From Zopfochytrium polystomum (taxonomy: Eukaryota > Chytridiomycota > Chytridiomycetes > Chytridiales > Chytridiaceae), in assembly GCA_025765615.1 (NCBI GenBank), contig JAIVFJ010000021.1, positions 124,001 through 188,000 of the forward strand: a stretch of 64,000 nt of DNA, read 5' to 3'. Under the pieces are notes generated by a model, which was not told the origin of the DNA, ran no database searches, and saw nothing but the letters and a program-made list of their open reading frames with translations. Positions 35,735-46,619 of this stretch are shown here, in pieces. The translations under genes and the position numbers were made by a program. The number at the start of each line of letters is the position of its first letter. Within the stretch, counting starts at the first letter, position 1.

Positions 35735-37509
35735 TTCGAGAGATCGTGGGGAGTGCGGGCAGGCAGTACGTCGGCAACAGGATAGATTGGTGCGAGAGCG
35801 GCATCGGGTGCGTTTGGGAGTGAAAGCGGAGGATACGTGAGACTCGGATGGGGCAAGGGGGATGACGGGTATTGAGTGGAAGGAGCTGAAGACACGCAGA
35901 TTGGTTTGACCCGACGGAAGCATAGCTGCTTCAGGCCAATCCCCAGTGTGATCCCGCTGCCGCGAACTGGGGAGCCAGATGCCGCGGCGCCTGATTGTTG
36001 GCGACTGCGATGATGACCTCTGCTGATTGCGATGCGTTGTAGGCCACGGAGAAGGTGGGGGAAGCCGTGCGACCATGCGCTGCAAACGCTCTTTGGTAGT
36101 GGCAGTGGCAGAGTGGGTGGGTGGTGGGTGGCGGCTCGGTGGTCTCGGCAATAGCCTGTCTCCTGCAGGCTTTGTACGATTTTTCCCTTTTCTTTTTCTT
36201 TTCCGTTTTTTTTTTTTTTTTTTTTTTTTTTCTTCTTTCTGTCTGGGTTTGGAAACCGAGAGCGACAAAGAGGGCGTGTCTTTGTTGCCTCCTTCCTCCC
36301 CCTGGTGATGTTTGAGACAGCCAGACAGCCAGCCACCCCCCCACCCAACCGGCCAGACACACCGCCACCACCAACCACCACCACTAGCCGCCACCACCAC
36401 CCCCGCGCTCAATCCCATCGCCGTCGTCGACGTCGTCCTGGCCGCCGTCAAATCGCTTTTGTCGCCTTCCACCTCATCGTTCGCCACTGCCTGCCTGCCA
36501 AGCACAAATCAGTTGCAGTCTGTGTCTGCCTGCCTGTCTAATGTCGATGTCGTCGGCCTGTCTTGGTCTATCTGTCTGTCTGACTGTCTGTCTGTACCGC
36601 CGCCTGTCTTTTTCGTACACACCTCACACAGCCAGCAAGTGTGTCTACACTGGAAGACATTGGTATTACTGTTTTAGACGAGCGACAACAGCGTGTCCGC
36701 GAAGTTGGGGCGGGGCCAGGATGAGCGTGCATCGTCGTCGAAGGCGCTCTGACTATTTTCAGCTGTCGTGGATAATGGAAAGAGCAACTCGTTCGGCATG
36801 GTTTCCGAAGCTGCACCGAACTGAGAATTGGCAGCCCCAAAATGACTCACCCTTTCGGTGCCATCACTTAAGTCCTCCTTTCGCTACAAATAAGTTCCCT
36901 CTTCAGCGGAGGTGAGCACAGTCCCGAATCCTCTCATCCCTCGCCCATGACACAAGCCATAAAATGAGATGTGACACTTCGTGCCACGCTTTGAAGAACT
37001 AATGATTCAGATCGCCGGCTTGTTCTTGAAATTCAGTTCCGTCCTGGGTTATCTCGGTACTGGACCAAGGCCGAGAAAAAAAGTTGGATAGTAAAAAAAA
37101 ATTGAGATTTTTTAAAGCTTTTCTGGAGTTTGTAAAGTGTAAAAGCGTGCAGGAATTGATGCCCGGTTTCGGGCCAATCTCGGTGGTTTGAATCCCTATC
37201 AGACAAGTCAGCGAGATAAGGAAGGATACCAGTCTGACAGCAACTCTGCTGTTAACGGACGTCAACAGAGCCGTGTCGCATGTGTTCAGTGGTACGCTGG
37301 CGACGTGAGCCACAGGCTGTGCCAATAAATCGCCTTTGACCTTGTCCGCGACTCTGACTACGTCCCTTACTTTCCCGGCAAAATTGCTTCCATGCGGCCT
37401 CTCTGCAAATTTATTTTGCTGAAGCGGACACAAAAGCGAGGCAAAAGTTTAAGCAGCACGAGGACTTTTTCGATGTGGAGGCAAAATTTGGTTAAGACGT
37501 TTCCAAAGG

Positions 37510-37542
<33 letters not shown>
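35735..37542. other. Intergenic, low-complexity
   Basis: Upstream region of the kelch/SH3 gene. It has a T-run at 36208-36230, CCACCA-rich and CTGT-rich stretches (36340-36600) and an A-run at 37510-37541. Frames here are repetitive; no gene is supported. Confidence 0.6.
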
Positions 37543-37543
<1 letters not shown>

Positions 37544-37677
37544 GCCGTCTTCGGCTAACTCTTTTTGTTGGTTCAGATTAGGCCTTCCCGCTTACCTGAC
37601 TCAGTATAAGTCACATCGACTGCAGCGACGACGAGGTTCCCGTCGACATAGGAAGCTGGCCTTCTCGGCTCAAATCC
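37543..37677 (+). repeat. Repeat family F, copy 1
   Basis: About 135 bp that recurs in inverted orientation at 40307-40439. The two share blocks such as CTAACTCTTTTTGTTGG, CAGATTAGGCC, GTCGACATA and GAAGCTGGC, with scattered changes. The copies flank the ankyrin gene. Confidence 0.75.
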
Positions 37678-38075
37678 CTTCTAATCTAGCAAAATTGTCC
37701 TGCAGTGGAGAACTACAGTGTAGGTCCACATCGTGACTACTGCCTAACAGCAATGTGACGGTGTTCACCAGTGTAGAAGCAATGAGTTCTAACTTTATAC
37801 TTCGCTCACACCAGTATTCTTATTCCATTCTGTCGCCTCTAAGTTGTCAGTGTAGTAATTCTACTTCACCGTCAGCGACAATGGTGTTTAAAGTCACACC
37901 GCACCGACTATTTGTCCGGAGTGAAACGACGCCTGCCTCGCGCCTGTCTCGCAGCCGTGCGCCGCGAAGCTGCCCCACGGCTGGACGAATTGATGTGGAG
38001 TCGCTGGCGCCCTTCCCATTGCTAAAGCAGCTGGAGTGTAAGAGATTTTTCCCACCCACAGTGTGATTTAATCAT

Positions 38076-39785
38076 TCAATCATTCAATCCCGGAATGACA
38101 ACCTTGGCGCTTCCCCAATGACCAGACAGTACATTTGAACCAGGGACACCCTTCCTTCTCCCCTTTTTCTTACCTCCCGCAGCGGTCGCGGCCTCCTCCA
38201 AGATTTCCAATACTCTCACGTGGCCCATTCGCGACGCATCGCGAATCGCGCGCTTTCCACGGGCAAGAACGTCAGCTCCGGCCCCCAACAATACTCGCGC
38301 CACCTCAGCGTGCCCACCGCTCGCTGCGCGAGACAGCGCATCGTCATCCCCAGCATGAACATCGGCTCCAACTGAGAGCAAATATTCAACAGTCTTGACG
38401 TGGCCAAACCCACTCGCGCCGCGAAGCGCAGCGTCGTCTTGCGCGCCTATGTCTGCACCCGCCTCTTCCAAAAGATACTTGACAACTTCCACTCGGCCAT
38501 TTTCCGCTGCGAGAACAAGCGCGTCTGTGTCCGCGTCGTCAGGGTTTGCTTTGTGCGATTGGCAGAGCGTCTTGACGATGTCTAGGTGACCCTTCGCGCT
38601 AGCGAGGCGCAGCGCGAGATTTGAGCGAGCTGTGGGGTTGGCGCCGACTTCAAGGAGTTCACTCATAAAAGCCGTGTCTGCTGCCATACACGCTGCTATG
38701 AACGGTATGTCGTTCCCAGCGCAAGGGTCTGCACCGGCTGCAATCAGCATCTTGAGAAGGTTCGTGTCGACCGGGTTGGCAATAATCTGCATCATTACAT
38801 CCTCCAAGTCCAGCTTCTCCTTTTTCCGTCTTCGCTCCAGTGTTGACCGTCGCAAGTCAGTTTCTTCAGTTTCGTCATCAGCTTCCGGATGGTCCAACTC
38901 AATATCTGGTTGTCCGGCCTTCGCGGGAGTTGTTCCGGTCCCTACTTCGTCCAGGCGAAGTAGCACACGGCAGGCAGCCTTGATTGCTGCATTGTCTTTC
39001 AGCTGAACGTCCGCGCCAGCATCGAGAAACACCCTTACAATGCCGAGATCACCCCTCTCACAAGCTGCAGCGAGCAGCTGGCCCCCTCTAGCATTCGGAT
39101 TTGCTCTCCGCGGTGTTGGAAGCTCCAAGAGAAGGAAGCGCACGGTCTCCAAATCGCCTCCCAAGACGGCTTCGGCCAGGATTTGGTGATCGGCGTCGGC
39201 GACGTTGGCGAGAGACGCTGGAGCTCCGCTTCGCGAGGGACGACCCATTAGAAAGTCCCGCACGAGGTCGTGCCGACCCTTTTGGTAAGCCATTCTCAAG
39301 GGCTCCGAGTGTTCCGATGAAGGATCCGCCCCGTGATCAAGAAGCAGACGGATGGTTTCAGTTGGACAGTTCCTCCTCACTGCCGTCCGAAGGCATGCGT
39401 CTCCGTAAAAGTGAACGTCCGCAGGTTGGACAGGTAAAATTCCACGAGCACCGCCGAGACTAGCAGCGGCGACTCCCGTCAGAAGTGCCTCGATGACAAG
39501 GTGTTCGGCAGGGCACCCGGCCCTCTTGAAAATGGCCATTAGGGCAATCGACGACGAGGGCCACGATGTAGAGAGGAGGTGGGCAAGGAGCAGAGGATTT
39601 GGCCACAAAGTGGCTTGGCTGGAGCGCAGCAAACGATTGGCAGCGGTAAAACGGGCAAACGCCTCGAGCGTGGTCCACGCGAGAATGCGGATCCACAACG
39701 AAGGAGAGAGGCCGCCCACGAGCAACAGCGGTGGCTCCTGGCCGGGGTCGGCGGCGGCAGCGGCGGCGGCGGGAGGCGCCATCAT
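38076..39785 (-). CDS. Ankyrin-repeat protein, 569 aa, with F-box-like N-terminus
   Basis: One uninterrupted exon, unlike most host genes here. Residues about 25-60 (LSPSLWIRILAWTTLEAFAR, then TAANRLLRSS) resemble an F-box helix set, though weakly. From about residue 130 ankyrin repeats run almost to the end. Clear units are TIRLLLDHGADPSSE, GIVRVFLDAGADVQLKDNAA, NLLKMLIAAGADP, EVVKYLLEEAGADIGAQDDA and VARVLLGAGADVLARG. A charged linker (DDETEETDLRRSTLERRRKK) splits the array. The C-terminus is Lys/Gly-rich and ends PGLND. Repeats of this kind bind protein partners. With a real F-box it would be a substrate adaptor for SCF ligases, which is inference. The start is the ATG pair at 39785. Confidence 0.88.
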   Translation of the reverse strand: MMAPPAAAAAAADPGQEPPLLLVGGLSPSLWIRILAWTTLEAFARFTAANRLLRSSQATLWPNPLLLAHLLSTSWPSSSIALMAIFKRAGCPAEHLVIEALLTGVAAASLGGARGILPVQPADVHFYGDACLRTAVRRNCPTETIRLLLDHGADPSSEHSEPLRMAYQKGRHDLVRDFLMGRPSRSGAPASLANVADADHQILAEAVLGGDLETVRFLLLELPTPRRANPNARGGQLLAAACERGDLGIVRVFLDAGADVQLKDNAAIKAACRVLLRLDEVGTGTTPAKAGQPDIELDHPEADDETEETDLRRSTLERRRKKEKLDLEDVMMQIIANPVDTNLLKMLIAAGADPCAGNDIPFIAACMAADTAFMSELLEVGANPTARSNLALRLASAKGHLDIVKTLCQSHKANPDDADTDALVLAAENGRVEVVKYLLEEAGADIGAQDDAALRGASGFGHVKTVEYLLSVGADVHAGDDDALSRAASGGHAEVARVLLGAGADVLARGKRAIRDASRMGHVRVLEILEEAATAAGGKKKGRRKGVPGSNVLSGHWGSAKVVIPGLND

Positions 39786-40306
39786 TCTCTTTAAGTTTTC
39801 AGTTTCTTAAAATTTTTTTAAGAAAAATCTCATTTAAGGGTAAGGCGAGAGACAAATGTACATATAGAGCTGGTGCGCAAATAATCGCTCTGACCCAGCT
39901 ACTGTGACCAACCAGTGCTAATACTGATTGTAAACAGTCTACTCTAAGTGAGTGAGTGGAAGGAGTGAATGAAGTGGAGATGTGTGTTTGTGGGTGGTCC
40001 TTCTCCCCAACTTGGAGAGAAAGAGAAAAAAAACTCTGTTATGAATTATTGATACATAATGATGATATGCATGCTGTAATAGTTGCTAGACAAGTGTGAC
40101 TGGCACAGGGTAAAACCTCTCCTATATTATCTGCTTGAGCAGGGGAGGAGGAAAACTGTTAACACAGGGTTTCCGTTCCACTTAATACTTGGAGTATTGT
40201 CAACAGCGCAAGCCAGTGCCCAGGTCTGCATTGGTGGTGGCTTCCTCTCCCATGGGCATCCTGAGAACAATAACTGACAGTCACAATAGGTTCGGTCCAT
40301 TGTTGA
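39786..40306. other. Intergenic, nothing recognised
   Basis: Upstream DNA of the ankyrin gene; no open frame of note and no repeat copy identified until 40307. Confidence 0.5.
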
Positions 40307-40439
40307 GATTTTAGCCTAGGAAGCCAGCTTCTTATGTCGACAGTGGCCTCGTCGCCGCCGCCGATGCGACTTACACTAAGTCAGGTAAGCTGAAAGGCCT
40401 AATCTGAATCCAACAAAAAGAGTTAGGTGAAGACGGCGG
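40307..40439 (-). repeat. Repeat family F, copy 2 (inverted)
   Basis: Inverted partner of 37543-37677. Together they bracket 2.6 kb that contains the ankyrin gene. It carries no open frame and no obvious terminal motif, so a MITE or SINE fragment is possible. Confidence 0.75.
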
Positions 40440-40575
40440 TGATTCTAGCTTTGCTTTCCTAGGCTTCGCTGGCGAGGACAATGCGATTAGAATCACACTC
40501 AATGGGTTCAGAGAAATGTTGAACCAGGGCAGCTCACAGCAGCTCCAGGTCACCTGACTTTGTCTGAACCTATTT

Positions 40576-41059
40576 TGAGACTACACCGAGGTCTCAGTGA
40601 TAAAGTCTAGGGATTTTATTCGCAAAAACAAGTGTACCTGTCATAAAACTGCAAGGATTGGGACCCATATTATTGCTCCTGGTTCTTTGGTTTCCAAGGC
40701 GTTATCAAAGTGTATTTGCAGCTAACCCGTCTTTATTATTGGGACTGCCTTTACTACTTTCGTCTTAACAGTTTCCGTTGCGCCAGGGTTTTCTCAACAT
40801 ATTTTCTTTTTCAGTGACTAACGGAGACTGCCTGACTGCCTTGGGATGGGGTGCCTGACAGGCCGTACCCCAAGCCCGCCTAATTTATTATTTATTTTCG
40901 GCACTTGTACATAGATACATAGGGTTGGGGGGGACTTAGAGCATTTGTGGTGGATGCTCCCAGTCAGGGGGGTTGACTTGTCAATTTTCTCTCTCTCTGT
41001 TTTTGGGCCATTTCGCTTTTTCCTTTTTTTCTTCAATCTGATTTCTGTCCATTGGCACC
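40576..41059 (+). repeat. Dispersed repeat family C, copy 2 (5' part only)
   Basis: Matches the first ~500 bp of copy 1 (1724-2862), from TGAGACTACACCGAGG to TTGGCACCA. It stops where the LTR of the plus-strand copia element begins, so the element probably inserted into or beside it. Confidence 0.8.
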
Positions 41060-41062
41060 AAT

Positions 41063-41335
41063 TGTTAGATTTTGGGCTTTTTGCAGTAAGCAGTGTGCAG
41101 GAGCAACACCTCACACTGTGGTGCATGGGAGCACCAACTGTGATGAGGATTTGGGCATTTTTTGTCAACTGGTCTTTGTCACAATTTTGTATAAAGCCAA
41201 ACAGCATACATTGTACAACAGTCTCCCATCTCAGCTTCACCATCACAAGAGAGTAGTCCACCAGAGTAGTTCACCACCATCCACAACAGCAGCTGTCATT
41301 TCTTTCATACAAAATTGTGACCCATCCCAATCATC
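41063..41335 (+). mobile_element. 5' LTR of plus-strand copia element A
   Basis: Starts TGTTAGATTTTGGGC, the usual TGTT opening of copia LTRs, and holds a TATAAAG box near 41190. The first 240 bp recur inverted at 52833-53073. The 3' border is uncertain: similarity ends at 41301, and the most likely end lies near 41335. No plausible primer-binding site was fixed. Confidence 0.55.
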
Positions 41336-42130
41336 TGGAGTATAAACAACAAGCAGAATCGAGGAAGAACGTGCAGAACGCAGCAACACACTTGAAAAGC
41401 GCACAGAGGCGACAGCGCCACTTGCCACCACCACTTCCACACTACCAACTCTCTCAGTTTTCGTCCCCCCACCATTCCACCACGTCTACACCACTTTTAA
41501 CACTGGAGAAGACGTTTCAACGTTTGTTTTTTGCTGCAAAAGCGTCGTGCAACGTGCAACAGATCAGCCACATTGGAAAACGCGCAAAACAACCGAAAAA
41601 CGTCCGAAACGCGACCTTCTAGTTTGCCCACTTCTTTCAATCACTTTAGGAATCGCGTACCACCACAGAATAACAGCTGTCCGCGTTTTTACTGTTCAAT
41701 TCGCACTCAACTCGTCGAATTTGCTGTATTGGAGCTTCCCACCAACACAACTCAGCCAAAACCCGACCAAATCACTTAAAACCAATTTCTCTGCACTCAG
41801 CAACTACTGATCTACGTGGGGCAACTCAGTGATTCTCCAAATTCGTCCTTGGCCTCGTGGGATATTGAGTTACAAGCTGCATCTGCATTTTGGCCCATCT
41901 AGTCACTCAATTTCGCTCCACAAACGTGACAAGTCTGTTTTTCTCAACACCAACTCGTTACACACATCACCTATCCACCTATCCACACCCATACCTTGAC
42001 CATCAAGTGTCGTGTCACGCTTGTTGAGTCTGCTACTATTCCCTACAAAGGGTTACCACTAAATCAGGGAAATCACTGCCTTTCAAATTTCTATTCTCCT
42101 GCAAAGCTCTCACACATTTTCCTCCCAAGC

Positions 42131-42568
42131 ATGAGCAAGCGTGATCAAATCAAGTATGCTTCCCGTGCATTCCCCATCCTCAAAGGCGCAGCAAATTTCG
42201 GAGATTGGCTGGACGACCTAATTTCAGAACTATCCAACAAAAGCAATGGTCTCCGCCACTGCATTGACCCAGACCGAATTAACGTATTATGCAATGATCA
42301 AGTGGACCCCAATGATCCTAATGTCGGCCCAACATGCAGAGTACGCAGGGGCCCAACCATGGCGAGCATTATGCATTTGCACGAGACGGGCGTGAGCCGG
42401 TCAAATGGTTCCCAGGGACAGAAGACCAGAACGCATACTGTATCCTTCTCATTCGACGACATGTTGAACCAGAGCTTCTACCACAGTTCCCCTGACGAGG
42501 GCAGATATTTGCCTACACACTGCTTGGAGAAATTGCAATTGCATGTCAAACAACAGATCAAGGATTAG
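42131..42568 (+). pseudogene. Copia element A: gag N-terminal part
   Basis: The frame opens MSKRDQIKYASRAFPILKGA and has the 'F-x-x-W-x-x-D-L' feel of copia gag. It ends in a stop at 42568. The next gag frame (42604 on) is offset, so the capsid gene is broken between them. The segment is preceded by the LTR and an ~800-bp leader without genes. Confidence 0.6.
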
Positions 42569-42603
42569 CAAAGGAAATTATTGATGATTTCGAACGTATA
42601 AAA

Positions 42604-43548
42604 ATGGAACCTGCAGAATCATCCGAGTCATTTGCAATGCGCTTCATTACAGCTTACCACAAAGTAGAAAGCTTTGCAGAAAGTTCATCAGTGGAAATCC
42701 GCAGTCGCATCACACCATTTTCCAAAGTTGTGCGAGTCTTCGTATCTGCCCTGAACAACACGCTAATCGATATGGGTGTTGCCAATACGTTCATGTTTGC
42801 AGGGAATCCTATCACTTCTGTTTCATCATTGACTAAACTAATCACCTTATTTAAATCTACCGCCCGCCAAAATACATATGATGAGAGGCGGGATCGACTT
42901 GCAGCACAACAGGAGCGGGATTTGACAACAGCCATTCCAGAAGTCACTACACCAACAGCAAATGTAATTATTCGGCCAAAAGTACACTATAGTCAACTCC
43001 GTGGTCGTGGCAGTTATCATAAACCTCAGCAGTACCAGCCGTATCCTAATATCCGCCCAACAACCTTGCAGTACCAAAACCCTCAATCCCAACAGTACAC
43101 ACCGCGCCCATATGGTGGTTTTGGCCGAGGCCGAGGAACATGGCGAGGACTAAGTTCACGTGGAACAGCAACAGGTGGTACCGCAATGGGACGCGGTTCT
43201 GGGGGGAGTTGGTACCCTGCACAGCAACAGTCTTCTGGAGTCCAATGTCATGCATGTGGAGGCTATGGTCATGTTGCTCGACAGTGTGCCAACACATTTC
43301 TTCAGCAATTGCAGCAACAGCAACAGAATCGACCACCAGCAAACCCAAATGCGCTCTTACTCCAGCAACCAAACCCTCCACAACAGCAGATACCTGAAAA
43401 CCAAGCACTTCTGCTACAGAATGGTGATTGGGATGACCAGCAAAGTGAGCAGTATGCTGCAGAACAGCAATTGTGGATAGAAACGCAACTCCAATCAGAG
43501 ACTGAACACGATGAAAGTCAACAGGATTTTTGGATGGCCTGGGAGTAA
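42604..43548 (+). mobile_element. Copia element A: gag C-terminal part with CCHC zinc knuckle
   Basis: 314 codons. An alpha-helical capsid-like part is followed by an Arg/Gly- and Gln-rich segment and one zinc knuckle, CHACGGYGHVARQC, with the C-x2-C-x4-H-x4-C spacing intact. The tail is Gln/Asn-rich. The next frame overlaps its end by 19 bases in the -1 register, as expected for retroelement gag-pol frameshifting. Confidence 0.8.
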
Positions 43549-44240
43549 TCCGGGCATTTGCAGTTAACGTCCCTTCCCTTCCAATTTCTTTTCCTGTACT
43601 CATCAACAACGGTTGCAATGTCACAACGCTTCGAGATTTCTCTCTCTTCATTCCCTATAGTTATACTCAGCAGAAATCTAGCATGCGTATCGCCAAAGAA
43701 GGACCTATTCTTACTTGTGAAGGATTCGGCACAGCTCTCATACCACTCGCCAACAACATCACACTTATAATTGAAGGTGCCCAATATGCTCCAGAATGTC
43801 CTGTCAACTTGGTCGCTGATCGGGACCTACAACTATGTGGCTTCTTCCATCTTGCACGAGACCTTCAACCTGGTACTATTTATCGTAGCAGTCCTGAGGA
43901 AGGAGATCCAGCCATCCTTCAAATGATTCTTAGACATGGTCTCCAATGGTTCCCAACAGCAGCAAACCCCAACTTCAACTACAGCAAACAATTTATTGCA
44001 CACTGCGCCAGTAAATTTTACAACCTCTTCAGCTCTGCAGAACCAGTTGATACACTCAGTATACGCACAGCCTTTCTCAACAGCAAAGCTCCAAACACTC
44101 AGCGCATGCATGAACGCCTCGGCCATATCCCTTATGCAAGACTACGAGCAATGAAGGAGCGCTGTACATGTGCTGACTTTCCTGACATTAAGCTGGACTT
44201 ACTTGAAGAACCATGTAAGGCCTGCATTATTGCCAATTCG
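43530..44240 (+). pseudogene. Copia element A: protease and GAG-pre-integrase region
   Basis: The protease active-site block reads VLINNGCN, where family members have D-S/T-G, so the catalytic Asp is Asn and the protease should be dead. Further on, MHERLGHIPYARLR and CKACIIANS give the His/Cys zinc pattern of the pre-integrase domain. Around 44237 the frame is lost and the integrase core continues one base out of register. Confidence 0.7.
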
Positions 44241-45180
44241 TGCTGCTATTCCACATACAGATCCTCCAGATAAACTACCAGGCGAACATTTAGCCTTTGA
44301 TCTAGTGGAAGTCAAACCAAAGTTTCGAGGACAATATGACTTTGCTCTCATTGCCATTGACTATGTAAGTAATTATCTCTGGTCAACAAACCTTCGGAGA
44401 AAGTCAGAAGCACTACTGGGGGCCATTAAGATCATCCAACAATTGGAAACAGTTAGGGATGTTAGTGTAAAGGGCGTCCGCTTTGATGGTGGGGAACTGA
44501 ATTCACTCGCGCTTAACCGTTTCTGTGCATCACGTGGCATCCGCGTTGAAGTTAGTCCACCTCATACACCTGAGCTGAATGGGAAAGCAGAGCGAGCAGT
44601 TCGAACAGTCATGGATGTCACACGATCTCTTCTAAGACATGCTGGTTCACCATGGTCATGGTGGGGATACGCGATTCGACATGCAGTAGATATCATCAAT
44701 ACACTTCCTGTCCTCAGCCGTGGATTACTATCTCCAGTTGAAACGCTTCTTGGATTCCCTCCATGCATCAGTCAATTCAGAGTTTTTGGCTCAGGATGTT
44801 TGTATCATATCACAGCAAAGGAACGTGGACAAACACATCAGTTTAAAAAGCTTGCAGAACGCGCCTGACCAGCAATTTACGTTGGAAACATTGGTCGTTC
44901 CATTGCTCGTTTGATTGACATCAGCACGGGTAGAGTAATCACTCATCGATTGGATGACCTTCTGGTTGCAGAAAACAGTTTCCCTCGCCTCAGCACCTCA
45001 GCAGCAGAGGATATTGCTCAGGACCTCGTTCATCAGCTAACACCACTCCTCAGCAAAGATGAACTTACATCAACTGAACAAAACATCACCAACCTCCTTC
45101 GTGAAGCCAATGTTCGCGTGGATCAATTCCCAGAACCAGGACCAGCAGCGGTAGCTGAACGACAACCTTCCACATAACTA
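44237..45180 (+). pseudogene. Copia element A: integrase core, element truncated after it
   Basis: The DDE core is readable: LAFDLVEV, then VRFDGGELNS, then HTPELNGKAERAVRT, so all three acidic residues are present. A TGA at 44866 interrupts the frame. The remaining part (IDISTGRVITHRLDDLL) runs to 45177. No reverse transcriptase or RNase H follows: about 190 bp later the sequence changes into the LTR of the minus-strand element B. Element A therefore cannot move by itself. Confidence 0.75.
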
Positions 45181-45368
45181 GCACCAAATGAACATGAAGT
45201 GGTCCAGGTACGGCAGCGAAAGTGAATGGGATAACGATGTACAGCACGAAGTGTTGGAGGTGGCGGCACGACGGGATGGACTCCGTGATACCGCAATTAA
45301 CGCCACCTCCAGTGGGCCTTACCTACGAGCACTAAAGTGATGAAGTCCCACCCAGGACTGGAGGGACT

Positions 45369-46458
45369 TGGTGTGTGTGGGGATGAAGAGAGATAGAGAG
45401 AGAGAGAGGGGTGAGAGGATGGAGAGAGGAGAGAGGAGTGAGTGGGCAGAGAGGGAAGAGAGAGCAAATGGAGGAAGAGAGTTTGGCTTGTTTTGCACTG
45501 AATTCTGTCAAAGCAGCAAGGAGGGGGTTGAATTTCTTGTTTGATCTCTGTGAGAGGTTGCTGCTTTTATACTCCTGCAGGTTGGAGCCATCAGAAAACA
45601 GAGGGAGCAGTGGGCTGAACAGAGCAGGCCACAGAAATGAGATAAAGCAGGCTGAGCACCAATCCCCAGCCTGGGCTAAGTACCCATTCAGGGCTGAGTA
45701 CCACCCAGTGCTGGGCATCACTCAGGGGTGAATACCAGCCAGGGCTGAGTACCAGCCTGGGCTGAGCACCACCCTGGGCTGAGTACCAGCCTGGGTTGTG
45801 CACCACCCAGGGCTAAGTAACAGCCAGGGCTGAGTACCACCTTGGGCTGAGTACTTTGTCTGGGCTGAGTACCACCAAGAACCAATTTACAGCTTGTTTG
45901 AGAAACAGTTGCTTGTTTCCAAATCAGGAAGCTTGTTTGGGAAACAAGCCGCTTTTTTCCTTGTTTTTAGAAATCCAATGATTGGTGCAATCTCTGGTGA
46001 GCTCAGTTTTTATCTCACTTTTAGAAATGCAGTGATTGGTGCAATCCCTGATTCCTAAATGCCTGTTGCATTCCTCAGATTGCACAGCACAGCAGGAAAG
46101 CTGGAATTCCAGATCAGGAAGCGGAATTCCGATGCAGAGTGCGGAATTCCGGAGCATTGGGCAGTGGTGCACTGCTTCTGCATGCTTGCTGTGCTGTGTT
46201 ACATGTGCAGAGTGCGTAGTTTGAGCGTTTTTGTGCATGTCCTAATTGCATTGTTCCTACCGGTAGGATGAACAAAGCTAGAACAACAGCCGCCTTTGCC
46301 TATCTCTTTTATTGAGAACAGATTAGCCCTTCCGAGCGCCCCATTCAAGTATTGAATCTACTGAGCCCTTCAAACACCCCATCCAATGTGATTGGATGGA
46401 GTTCACAGAAGGATCATCAGTAACGGGCTTAGTGTACCCCGTGAGTCGAATCTCAACA
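45369..46458 (-). mobile_element. 3' LTR of minus-strand copia element B (about 1.09 kb)
   Basis: On the minus strand it opens TGTTGAGATTCGACTCACGG directly after a purine-rich GCGGGGATG and closes CCCCACACACACCA, giving TG...CA ends. A TATAAAA box lies at 45565-45571, and pyrimidine-rich leader follows. CAATAAAAGAG occurs near 46300. Its last ~310 bp are repeated in the same orientation at 51554-51876, the truncated 5' LTR. An array of short units fills 45640-45890. Confidence 0.7.
45640..45890. repeat. Tandem repeat inside the element B LTR
   Basis: About a dozen units of roughly 20 bp based on GGGCTGAGTACCAGCCT, with drift between copies. Several units contain CAGCCTGGGCTG, a near-palindrome. 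The array is missing from the 5' LTR remnant, which breaks off just before it. Confidence 0.9.
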
Positions 46459-46532
46459 CATCCCCGCAATAGAGAGAGGGGGCAACTGTTTCTCCTGGAG
46501 TACATGGCTGTCCAACAATGCCAGCCAAGCAG

Positions 46533-46549
46533 TGGGACTCGAACCCACC
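46533..46549 (-). other. tRNA T-arm-like sequence between RNase H and LTR
   Basis: On the minus strand GTGGG-TTCGAGT-CCCAC forms a perfect 5-bp stem and a canonical 7-base T-loop, and matches the polymerase III B-box. No D-arm/A-box or acceptor stem could be paired, so this is not a complete tRNA gene. Confidence 0.5.
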
Positions 46550-46560
46550 CATGTACCCCC

Positions 46561-46598
46561 CTACACTTGTGAAAACCTGCATGAACCCACAAGTGTAG
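46561..46598. other. Perfect 11-bp inverted repeat (hairpin)
   Basis: CTACACTTGTG at 46561-46571 pairs with CACAAGTGTAG at 46588-46598 around a 16-base loop, 12 bp from the T-arm-like sequence, just past the RNase H stop of element B. It could form in the element's RNA. Confidence 0.8.
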
Positions 46599-46619
46599 CT
46601 GGAGAAGCCAGAGAGAGCC

